From Saprospiraceae bacterium (GTDB lineage Bacteria > Bacteroidota > Bacteroidia > Chitinophagales > Saprospiraceae), in the NCBI GenBank assembly GCA_013140975.1, contig JABFRV010000137.1, forward strand, positions 1 through 37,759: 37,759 nucleotides of DNA, given 5' to 3'. The translations under genes were made by a program, and so were the position numbers. The stretch's first letter is position 1. Every line of letters begins with the position of its first letter. Below, in pieces: positions 1 to 7,246 of this stretch. Under the pieces are notes generated by a model. It did no database searches. It had not been told where the DNA came from and worked only from the letters and a program-made list of their open reading frames with translations.

Positions 1-728
1 ATGAAATACATTGCACGGAGACACTTCGGGAAAAATTGCGATTGTATTGTCCATCGGTAGAGATCTTGTCAGTATATAATGACCCTGTTGCTGCCAGTCA
101 TGACTTAAAAACGATTTCAGCTGATGTTCTATTTCTTGATATCGAAATGCCAAAGATGAATGGAATCCAGATGTTGGAAAATCTGGGAAAATATCCGGCA
201 GATGTCGTATTTACAACGGCTTATGACCAATACGCATTACAAGCCTTCAAGCTAAGTGCATTTGCATATTTATTAAAACCCATAGACAAAGAAGAGTTGA
301 TCCAATGCGTTGAAAGGTTGGAATCAAAACAAACGAACGGCATCAATGACAAACAAATGCAAATTTTAATGCAACATATTCAAAAACAAAATTCTATTGA
401 ACTCGCCAAAATAGCGCTTCCAAGCATGGAGTCCCTTGAATTTGTTTACATAAAAGAAATTGTCAGAATTGAAGGAAACGGAAATTATAGCAATGTGATC
501 CATAAAGATGGCCACAAAACATTGGTAACAAAAATGCTAAAGGATTTTGAAGAAATGCTAACACCATATCATTTTATTCGTATCCATAATTCGCATATTA
601 TCAATAGTCAATACATTAAAAAATATATTCGTAGTGATGGAGGTCAAATTGAAATGGAAAATGGAGATATACTCGATGTTAGCAGGAGAATGAAAACTGA
701 TTTTTTAAAGAATTTAGGCTTTAAGTGA
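1..728 (+). CDS. LytTR-family response regulator, 5' end cut by window edge
   Basis: Cytoplasmic two-component response regulator with a CheY-like receiver and a C-terminal LytTR DNA-binding domain. The frame is open to the left edge: bases 1-2 are the tail of a codon and base 3 starts EIHCTETLREKL, which fits the residues just after the acidic pair of a receiver. A TTG at 36 is therefore not the true start. The visible 241 residues include the phosphoacceptor in LFLDIEMPKMNG (Asp codon 138-140), the TTAYDQYALQAF and AYLLKPI receiver motifs, and a LytTR domain from about residue 140 (GNGNYSNVIHKDGHKT, FIRIHNSHIIN, RRMK). It ends in TGA, 8 bases before the oppositely oriented sensor kinase ends, and is its obvious partner. 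Family assignment is firm; target genes are unknown. Confidence 0.95.
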   Translation, partial: EIHCTETLREKLRLYCPSVEILSVYNDPVAASHDLKTISADVLFLDIEMPKMNGIQMLENLGKYPADVVFTTAYDQYALQAFKLSAFAYLLKPIDKEELIQCVERLESKQTNGINDKQMQILMQHIQKQNSIELAKIALPSMESLEFVYIKEIVRIEGNGNYSNVIHKDGHKTLVTKMLKDFEEMLTPYHFIRIHNSHIINSQYIKKYIRSDGGQIEMENGDILDVSRRMKTDFLKNLGFK

Positions 729-736
729 AGAGGTAA

Positions 737-3700
737 TTATAATGGAATAATGACTTCTACTCTTGTACCAGTTGGCTTTCCTCTCTCATCATACAAATCT
801 GTTATTGTTACTGAAGAATTCATCGCATATTTCTGATTATACAAATCCAATCTATTTTGTGTAATTTCTGTTCCAAAACTCTTGTGTGTTTTTTCATTCT
901 TACTTTTCAATAAGCCAGCTTGCCTACGACCTACCCCATTGTCTTCAACTTTATATAATACTTTATCAAATCCGATTTGCTCCAACTTTATTTTAATCCA
1001 TCCTTTACCTTTTTCTTTATTTCGGAGTCCATGAATGATTGCGTTTTCCACATAGGGTTGCATAAGCATGGGAGGAATATCAGGATCATGGTTGATCAAT
1101 AATTGATCAACGTCAATTTCAAAACTGAATGCATTGTTCATTCTCAATTGCTCTAATTGCAGATAAATTTTAAGTGTTTCCAATTCTTGACTCAAAGGAA
1201 CCAATGACTGTTTGCTATTATTAAGAATTGCTCTAATTAATTTTGAAAACTTGCCTAGATATTCTGATGCTTTTAGTGGATCATTTTTTAAAATAAAATT
1301 ATCTATACTATTCAGACAGTTAAAAATAAAATGAGGATTCATTTGAGCACGCATTGCCTCCAATTTTGTTTCCGCCATCTGATGTTTATACTGAGCATTT
1401 CGCTGCAGGGTTTTTAATCTCAATCTATAAATCATCATTATCCCTACACTAATGAAAACCAATAAAAATAACTGAAACCAATTACTGCTATACCAAATGG
1501 GATCAATTACTATGCTGATTTGATCCCAGTTTACAATTTTATCTTTGCTAACACCGGATGCAACACTTATCAGGTAATGACCGGATCTAAGATTAAATAA
1601 TTCTACGAAATTTTCAGAAAGGGGCTGCCAGGATAATTGAGATCCCTCCAGTTTATAAAAATATCTGATATTATTGAACCGGAAATATCCATCATTCAAA
1701 AAATAAATTTTGAAGTCCCGCAATTTATAAGAAGTGTGAATAGATTTGATTCCATTTTCATTTTCATTCCATAAAACGAGGCTATCTCCACTTTTGACCT
1801 GATAGATATTGGTTTTAAATTCATCGTTTGAGCTTAGCGCTTCCTTCACGTTTAATACACTTACATGATTAACATCTGTTACGATTACAGAACCATTATT
1901 AGCGTAAATGACATTTTCAACAATCTTTAAAGGAAGGCCATTCACTTTGGTAAATATTCTTATTTTTCTTTGGCTTGTATCATATGCACAGAGTCCATCT
2001 AAATTATTAAACCACAAATTTCCCAACTCGTCAAAAGCTAATTTCATAGCCAGGTTGACTGTATAATCTTCAATCGAATTATACATTTTATAACTTCTGG
2101 TATCCATATTATAACAAACGAGCCCTCTACCTGAAGTTAGCCATAAATCCGAATGACTTCCTTTTGAAATACTTTTTATATCATTTAAGTTTGCTGTATT
2201 TTTTAAATCCTGGGAATCTACGAGTTTAATTCTATTGAAATGATCGGTTAAAGAGTCGTAATACATTAACCCTGAAATTGATCCAATCCAGAGGGTTCCT
2301 TTATGATCTACATTTAAAGCATTAATTCTGGATTCAAAAAGCGAATGCTGATCTTGTTCATTTTGCTTATACTTTTTAAATCTCTTATTGTTTTTGTCAA
2401 ATAATACCAAGCCTCTGGCCGTGATAATCCATAGTTTATCTTTGCCATAAGGAAGTATATCTCTCAATGAATTGAAATTAATGCTGCCCAAAGGGTTTTC
2501 AGGTTCAGGTAAATACCGGGATAGGATATTCTTATTCCAATGAAATAAACCATTGGTTGTAGAAATCCATAAACTTCCATCCGTGTCTTTATAAAATTTG
2601 CGCGGGTTGGCTGTAGTCAGTGGATTAACGCCTGTTTTTGTTGAAATTTTTCTAAGCACATGAAAATTCTCGTCCACTTCATAAAAAGAATTGGTCGCAT
2701 CATGTGATAACCAATAATGCGAATTATCCTTCAGTATACCTTGAATATGCCTAAACAAAGTATCACGATCTTTCATCAGATAATTCTTACATATAGCAGG
2801 ATGTCCATCAGAATAATATATACCCATTAATGTAACTAACCAAAGTATTTGATGTTTGTCAACATACAAATTTCGAAACATGCTTCTTTGAAAGAGAGAG
2901 TCATTCTCATCTGTTTTATATTCAGGATAATATAACGAGGTATCTCCGGATTCGATAAGAGCGATCTTAGCCCTATTCATATCCCAGGAAACGAAATAAG
3001 ATTGATTATTGTCAGGAAACCAGCTATTCAAATTTTTGAGAAATACATTTGAATTCATTTTGCCAAATGTCAATCCGTTAAATTTGGTGTGATATAAACC
3101 ACGATCAGTGCTTATCTGGAAATTTCCACAGATATCTTGGTTAACTGAGTATGGCTCTCCAATTATCAGATTATCTTTACTCGCAACAACTTTGGTAGCT
3201 GTATTAATAAACAATGATTTGAAATTTGTAATTACGACCAAACCATCCTTGCTAACTTTTAAGAATCTTGCATTCTTAATTTCCTTCTTGCTAAAAGAAT
3301 CTGATTTTAATATCTGCTTATTTTTTTTATCGATATAATAAAGTCCTATTGCAGTGCATATCCATGGAGTCCCATAAGAATCCAATTCCATAGTTAAGAA
3401 GTGTATTTTTTCATTAGAAAGATAATTCAATTCTGGAGAGGTATAATTAAAAAAGGATTCCGACTTGATATTAAAAAAGCTTATTCCATTTTGATTTGTA
3501 ATCCATAGATTGCCGTCTGGATCCTCGCATATTTGATAATTGAATCCGGTATGAAATGGATTGGTGTTGCTTACTAATTTATTATAAACCTTAAAGTTTT
3601 TACCATCGTATCTATATAATCCGTTTTCAGCAGCAATCCACAATAAGCCTCTGTTATCCTTATATACACAATATGGATATTGCCCCGTAAATCCAAGCTC

Positions 3701-3799
3701 AATACCAAAGGGTCTAAACTCAATTTCCCTTATGGGTTGTGCTTTCAAATACGATAGCTGAAATACCAATAAAATTACACAGATAAATTTCATTACCAA
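737..3799 (-). CDS. Propeller-sensor histidine kinase (Reg_prop, Y_Y_Y, His_kinase)
   Basis: Membrane sensor kinase of 1020 residues that should phosphorylate the adjacent LytTR regulator. A signal peptide starts at MKFICVILLVFQ (second ATG, 3793, is an equally good start). Residues about 25-670 hold repeated two-component-propeller blades of the type DNRGLLWIAAENGLYRYDG, DPDGNLWITNQNGI, HKGTLWIGSISGL. A Y_Y_Y domain follows (about 690-770, FYKLEGSQLSWQPLS), then one membrane helix near 780 (WFQLFLLVFISVGIMMIY) and a cytoplasmic LytS-type kinase. The kinase has AQMNPHFIFNCLNS with the phosphorylated His near residue 823, N-box QPYVENAIIHGL, and VEDNGVGRR. In Bacteroidota such periplasmic propellers sense carbohydrates or other external ligands; the ligand here cannot be read. 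The gene is complete and ends in TAA. Confidence 0.95.
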   Translation of the reverse strand: MVMKFICVILLVFQLSYLKAQPIREIEFRPFGIELGFTGQYPYCVYKDNRGLLWIAAENGLYRYDGKNFKVYNKLVSNTNPFHTGFNYQICEDPDGNLWITNQNGISFFNIKSESFFNYTSPELNYLSNEKIHFLTMELDSYGTPWICTAIGLYYIDKKNKQILKSDSFSKKEIKNARFLKVSKDGLVVITNFKSLFINTATKVVASKDNLIIGEPYSVNQDICGNFQISTDRGLYHTKFNGLTFGKMNSNVFLKNLNSWFPDNNQSYFVSWDMNRAKIALIESGDTSLYYPEYKTDENDSLFQRSMFRNLYVDKHQILWLVTLMGIYYSDGHPAICKNYLMKDRDTLFRHIQGILKDNSHYWLSHDATNSFYEVDENFHVLRKISTKTGVNPLTTANPRKFYKDTDGSLWISTTNGLFHWNKNILSRYLPEPENPLGSINFNSLRDILPYGKDKLWIITARGLVLFDKNNKRFKKYKQNEQDQHSLFESRINALNVDHKGTLWIGSISGLMYYDSLTDHFNRIKLVDSQDLKNTANLNDIKSISKGSHSDLWLTSGRGLVCYNMDTRSYKMYNSIEDYTVNLAMKLAFDELGNLWFNNLDGLCAYDTSQRKIRIFTKVNGLPLKIVENVIYANNGSVIVTDVNHVSVLNVKEALSSNDEFKTNIYQVKSGDSLVLWNENENGIKSIHTSYKLRDFKIYFLNDGYFRFNNIRYFYKLEGSQLSWQPLSENFVELFNLRSGHYLISVASGVSKDKIVNWDQISIVIDPIWYSSNWFQLFLLVFISVGIMMIYRLRLKTLQRNAQYKHQMAETKLEAMRAQMNPHFIFNCLNSIDNFILKNDPLKASEYLGKFSKLIRAILNNSKQSLVPLSQELETLKIYLQLEQLRMNNAFSFEIDVDQLLINHDPDIPPMLMQPYVENAIIHGLRNKEKGKGWIKIKLEQIGFDKVLYKVEDNGVGRRQAGLLKSKNEKTHKSFGTEITQNRLDLYNQKYAMNSSVTITDLYDERGKPTGTRVEVIIPL

Positions 3800-4089
3800 T
3801 CTATAAAATTAGGCATATATTCCTCATTCCTGTTATCAAATTGAGGCGGATAATAAATTTGATGATGAGCTCACTTTTCAGGATTGAATTATCTCAACTC
3901 ATAAAAGTTAAATACCCGAGGAAATTACTTATGGTATTTAAACACTTCGTGATGAAGAAAGTCGAACCTTCTGGGCATCCTTTTATGTACGTTCAAGTCT
4001 TTACAATAAGTGAAAAAAAACCGCTGGTTATGACAAATTTAGGTTCAATTTTGCATTACCAATCCATACTACTAACACGAAGTCTTCCT
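3800..4089. other. Spacer upstream of the sensor kinase
   Basis: No gene supported. A plus-strand open stretch (3841-4158) matches nothing I know and runs into the next gene. One plus frame gives protein-like pieces (for example SRTFWASFYVRSSL at 3960-4001) between stops at 3885, 3909, 3939 and 4011, which may be a very decayed gene. No good promoter for the kinase is evident. Confidence 0.3.
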
Positions 4090-4458
4090 TTATTTTGCAC
4101 TTGGGTCATTTTGATAAATTCCGTGTATGTTTCCATCCGGATCTGTAAAATACGCTAACCAGCCAACTGCCGGAATTGGCATTTTGGGAACAACAATCTT
4201 ACCTCCTGCCTTTTCAATGTCTGTTACAGCCTTGTCAAGATCCGCAACGTCTATCGAATTAGAAACAGGCTGTTTCGGATCTTTCCTTTTCATTAGTCCG
4301 CCATTGATGCCTGGTGATTTTTCGTCGCCTGTGATTACTACCCAGTATTGTTCTGGTACAAATTGTTGAAAAGTCCACCCGAAAACTTCTTTAAAGAAGT
4401 CCATTGTTTTTTCGGGGTTGTCGCATGGAATTTCGAAGTGTACTACTCTATTACTCAT
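4090..4458 (-). CDS. VOC (glyoxalase/bleomycin-resistance fold) family protein
   Basis: Small cytoplasmic protein of 122 residues with the vicinal-oxygen-chelate fold. It starts SNRVVHFEIPCDNPEKTMDFF and continues with FGW, INGGLMKR, VADLDKAVTDIEKAGGKI and AVGWLAYFTDPDGNIHGIYQ, the two beta-alpha-beta-beta-beta units of the family. The His near the start and a Glu or His near the end would be metal ligands in enzymes; this subfamily is often annotated as a glyoxalase-like or antibiotic-resistance-like protein without known substrate. It is a single-gene unit with its own spacers on both sides. It belongs to the same family as the gene at 5179-5547, but the sequences differ, so this is not a recent duplication. 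Substrate unknown. Confidence 0.9.
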   Translation of the reverse strand: MSNRVVHFEIPCDNPEKTMDFFKEVFGWTFQQFVPEQYWVVITGDEKSPGINGGLMKRKDPKQPVSNSIDVADLDKAVTDIEKAGGKIVVPKMPIPAVGWLAYFTDPDGNIHGIYQNDPSAK

Positions 4459-4840
4459 TTTATTTGGTTTTTAATAACTCAATTAGGATAACTAGTAGGA
4501 TTAAAAATCAATTTTAAAAGAATGCTATACTAGCGATATGTTATTAAGCCTCAATCCGTTCTGGCCTCCAACCTAAAAACCTATTCAACAATATCTGAAG
4601 TATTAAAATGAAGTTTTTCATGAGGAAGGCTTTTTTATGAAAAATCAATCATAAAATTATTGCCAAAGCTTTCAGCATATCGCATTCTGTGAATTAAGAG
4701 AACATCTACTAGGTAAAAATACAATAATTTTATTGAATTCCAAATGCCGAAATTGATACTCAACTACCAGTCTTCTTATAAATTTTACCAATTAGCTTTC
4801 TTTCTGAAATTTACGTGATAGTTTCGGTTCTCACATATTT
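4459..4840. other. Spacer between VOC and cupin genes
   Basis: No gene seen on either strand. It holds CTAGCG...TATGTTATTA at 4530-4546, a motif shared with the spacer at 6078-6099, and a short inverted repeat (tttttcat / atgaaaaa) near 4613-4644 that could be a weak terminator of the upstream cupin or simply AT-rich chance. Confidence 0.35.
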
Positions 4841-5182
4841 TCAGTTTTTCAAAAAGTCACCGTCTATGATAAGAAGTTTAACCCCATTTTCACAAATCGA
4901 GCGATGAGAGCTTAGTTCATCTGACACAATATACGATTCACCTTTTGTAAGTTTAATTTCTTCGCCCGTTTTTAGTTCACTAATGAATTCACCCTCTAAA
5001 CAGTGTACTATATGTCCCTTTTGACACCAATGATCCGCTGAATATCCATTCGAGTATTCTACGATTCTTATTCTAAGTCCAGTAAATTGTATTGTCTGCC
5101 AAAACGCTACTCCTGTTTCACCCTTGTATACAATTTTTTCGATTGAATTCCAATCTATTTTTTGAAATAGTATGTTATTCAT
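4841..5182 (-). CDS. DHCW-motif cupin-fold protein
   Basis: Single-domain cupin of 113 residues. The family signature is visible as YKGETGVAFWQTIQF, then YSADHWCQKGHIVHCLEGEF and the C-terminal barrel KLTKGESYIVSDELSSHRS. The His residues in DHWCQKGH and the late SSHRS are candidate metal ligands. These proteins are known from genome annotation as DHCW motif cupin fold proteins; no reaction is established. The start overlaps the stop of the upstream VOC gene by four bases (ATGA), so the two are translationally coupled. The pair shares one promoter and sits opposite an HxlR-type regulator, which suggests redox- or aldehyde-responsive control. Ends in TGA. Confidence 0.88.
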   Translation of the reverse strand: MNNILFQKIDWNSIEKIVYKGETGVAFWQTIQFTGLRIRIVEYSNGYSADHWCQKGHIVHCLEGEFISELKTGEEIKLTKGESYIVSDELSSHRSICENGVKLLIIDGDFLKN

Positions 5183-5547
5183 TTCATTGAATGCAATGCT
5201 ATTTTATTTCCTTCAGTATCTAAGAAATGTGCCATAAATCCATTAGGACCAATTGAAGTTTTCGGCATTACAATTTTTCCACCAGCTGCTTCTACCCTTG
5301 ATAAAGGTGTAGCCAAATCATCACCTCCATTTAAGTAGATTAATACCCCGGTTGAACTTGGTGTAAAGCCCTCTCCTTGTACAATACCACCAGTAACACC
5401 ATTTTGCATATCACCTGGTAATATTCCGTACTTAAACATTGAGTGAGGCATTTCTTGTATTTCGGTAGCGAACAATGCTCCATAAAAATTTTTTGCTCTT
5501 GCGAAATCAGATACAGGGATTTCAAACCAATTAATTGAATTTCTCAT
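5179..5547 (-). CDS. VOC family protein, first gene of VOC-cupin operon
   Basis: Protein of 122 residues with a vicinal-oxygen-chelate fold: NSINWFEIPVSDFARAKNFY at the N-terminus, MQNGVTGGIVQGEG in the middle, then VEAAGGKIVMPKTSIGPNG and FMAHFLDTEGNKIALHS. This matches the common VOC subfamily found beside HxlR or AraC regulators; its substrate is not known. It is the promoter-proximal gene of a two-gene unit with the cupin (ATGA overlap). It is divergent from the HxlR regulator, with 84 bases between the two starts that contain a well-formed Bacteroidota promoter reading into this gene. Confidence 0.92.
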   Translation of the reverse strand: MRNSINWFEIPVSDFARAKNFYGALFATEIQEMPHSMFKYGILPGDMQNGVTGGIVQGEGFTPSSTGVLIYLNGGDDLATPLSRVEAAGGKIVMPKTSIGPNGFMAHFLDTEGNKIALHSMK

Positions 5548-5572
5548 ATATTTATTTTTTAAATGTGAACTG

Positions 5573-5604
5573 CAAAGATAAGCATACTACTTTAATTTTG
5601 CAAG
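5573..5604 (-). promoter_or_regulatory. Bacteroidota-type promoter of the VOC-cupin operon
   Basis: On the minus strand the sequence reads CTTG, 20 bases, TATCTTTG (the -7 box is the complement of 5573-5580, the -33 box the complement of 5601-5604). The -7 box matches TAnnTTTG exactly and is 25 bases upstream of the VOC start. A 9-base inverted repeat (atatttatt 5548-5556 / aataaatat 5611-5619) brackets it and could be an HxlR operator, although it is all A/T. Confidence 0.6.
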
Positions 5605-5631
5605 TGGTTTAATAAATATTATTTTTACCCC

Positions 5632-6054
5632 ATGAAAGTAATTAAAAGAAAGTCTGATTGTCCTATCCACTTTGGCTTGGAGTTGTTTGGCGATAGATGG
5701 ACCTTGCTTATTATTAGGGACTTAATGTTCAAAGGCAAGCATCATTTTGGGGACTTTGTGAACTCTGAAGAAAAGATTGCAACCAATTTACTTACTGTTA
5801 GGTTGAATATGTTGGAAAAAGAAGGAATTATTGCAAAGTTCAAAGATGAGACCCACAAACAAAAGATTATCTATAAACTCACACCAAAGGGTATTGATTT
5901 AATACCTGTATTAGTTGAAATTATTATGTGGTCTGCGAAATATGATAAAGAAAGTGGAGTAGAAAAAGAATTTGTAAAGAGTTATAAGAAGGATAGGGAG
6001 GCTTTAATAAGTAAAATTTCAAATCGTCTTATTAATGAGTTGGGCACTACGTAG
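5632..6054 (+). CDS. HxlR-family winged-helix transcriptional regulator
   Basis: DNA-binding regulator of 140 residues. The HxlR domain fills about residues 8-100: SDCPIHFGLELFGDRWTLLI with the conserved N-terminal Cys, IIRDLMFKGKHHFGDF, the recognition region IATNLLTVRLNMLEKEGII and wing YKLTPKGIDLIPVL. The family includes regulators that sense aldehydes or oxidants through that Cys. A charged tail of 40 residues (KEFVKSYKKDREAL) follows. It is divergently transcribed from the VOC-cupin pair and most likely controls that pair and itself. It is the only plus-strand gene between the left edge and 37 kb. It ends in TAG. Confidence 0.95.
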   Translation: MKVIKRKSDCPIHFGLELFGDRWTLLIIRDLMFKGKHHFGDFVNSEEKIATNLLTVRLNMLEKEGIIAKFKDETHKQKIIYKLTPKGIDLIPVLVEIIMWSAKYDKESGVEKEFVKSYKKDREALISKISNRLINELGTT

Positions 6055-6139
6055 ACTATCATAATAAAAACCCTCTGCTAGCGGTTCGTTATGTTATTAT
6101 TCATAATTTTCAGAAATTACACTTCGTAATTGTCTGCAA

Positions 6140-6439
6140 TCAGGTTATATTATGGACCTTCGATTTTTTTCTATTAAATAACTTGTCTGTTAAGTATACT
6201 AGCAAGATCGAAAAAATGAGATTCGAAACAATAACCGCCCAAGGAGTTTCATAAACCTCTACACCAAGCTTCAAGTAATGCGAAAGTCCTGAAGCAATAG
6301 CGACAGGTGTTGCCAATAAAGCTGTAATCGCCCTTAACGGTTTTGGAAATGTCTCATGCGCATAATAAAACCAGGACAAAAGAGTTGTCAGTAAAACTAC
6401 AATTGAAATAACTTTTATTGATCTGGTTGTAATTTCCAT
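6140..6439 (-). CDS. Small predicted membrane protein, unknown function
   Basis: Protein of 99 residues that I do not recognise. Three hydrophobic segments are visible: SIKVISIVVLLTTLLSWFYY (about 8-27), ITALLATPVAIASGLSHY (about 38-55) and WAVIVSNLIFSILLVYLTD (about 67-85). A basic tail (KLFNRKKSKVHN) would lie in the cytoplasm. It stands alone, with 133 bases between it and the next gene upstream. It resembles the many short hydrophobic genes found in cassette-type regions. Confidence 0.6.
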   Translation of the reverse strand: MEITTRSIKVISIVVLLTTLLSWFYYAHETFPKPLRAITALLATPVAIASGLSHYLKLGVEVYETPWAVIVSNLIFSILLVYLTDKLFNRKKSKVHNIT

Positions 6440-6572
6440 TTATTATTGCATCAATGTTCTTGTCCGATTCGTATTTTTCAATGAATGATAAAGATTCTTA
6501 GCCTGTTTGCTTATTCAATTGCAAGTTAGAAAATTCGCCATAACAGAACCAAGTTCTAGTTGGAATTTTCAT

Positions 6573-7079
6573 TTAAAGAATATCCTGCGCAAATTGATTG
6601 AGGTTATGTTTTACTTCCTCGGGTATTTCTTCACCCTCGAGCCAGCAATGAACATTACCAACATACTTCATTTTAAGATAATTTGCGCTTTCAATAAACG
6701 GCATATAAAATCCATTTTTTAATTCATCGTCCGAACCACAACTTAAAACTGCCATTTGTTTTCCTTTTAATTTTCTTCCAGTTTCTTTTTCGATTTTAAT
6801 GCAATCAGAAATTCTGTCAAAAAAAATCTTCATTGTTCCACTCATTGCATACCAATAAACAGGTGTTGCGAAAACAATAATATCATATTTGTCTACGATT
6901 TCTTTCATTAATGGAAGAAAATCGTCATTTCCGTTTTTAAACTCATAGTCAAATGGGCCAATATTTTTTGATTTTAAATCAATGATTTGATAATTCGTTT
7001 TCTCAGACAGATACTTCGATACTTTAAAAGTTTCTCCATTACTGCTTGAACTTCCCAAAAGTATTATTCCCTTTTTCAT
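6573..7079 (-). CDS. Flavodoxin-fold NAD(P)H-dependent oxidoreductase
   Basis: FMN reductase-like protein of 168 residues. The N-terminal phosphate loop GIILLGSSSSNGETFKVS binds the FMN phosphate, and ATPVYWYAMSGTMKIFFDRI is the classic flavin-ring and dimer-contact motif of this family. AVLSCGSDDELKNGF follows near residue 112. Members pass electrons from NAD(P)H to flavins, quinones or nitro compounds; the natural acceptor is not predictable. The gene is preceded by a spacer with CGCTAACG at 7116-7123 and has no partner within its transcription unit. Length is normal for the family. Confidence 0.88.
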   Translation of the reverse strand: MKKGIILLGSSSSNGETFKVSKYLSEKTNYQIIDLKSKNIGPFDYEFKNGNDDFLPLMKEIVDKYDIIVFATPVYWYAMSGTMKIFFDRISDCIKIEKETGRKLKGKQMAVLSCGSDDELKNGFYMPFIESANYLKMKYVGNVHCWLEGEEIPEEVKHNLNQFAQDIL

Positions 7080-7246
7080 GTAAATTATCAGATTTCTTTA
7101 GAAGAAGTTAATGATCGCTAACGATGACAATACTGCAAATAAATGATTGCGAACAATTTAGTTTTAATTCAATTCAAAAGCAAAGCGGACTAAAGCTCTT
7201 CACTAACGACTAAAACACTTATTGCATATATCGTGTGACGCAATAG

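Noticed and set aside
3841-4158. Plus-strand open frame of 105 codons ahead of the VOC gene
   Set aside because: It overlaps the VOC coding end, has no recognisable family and no ribosome site.
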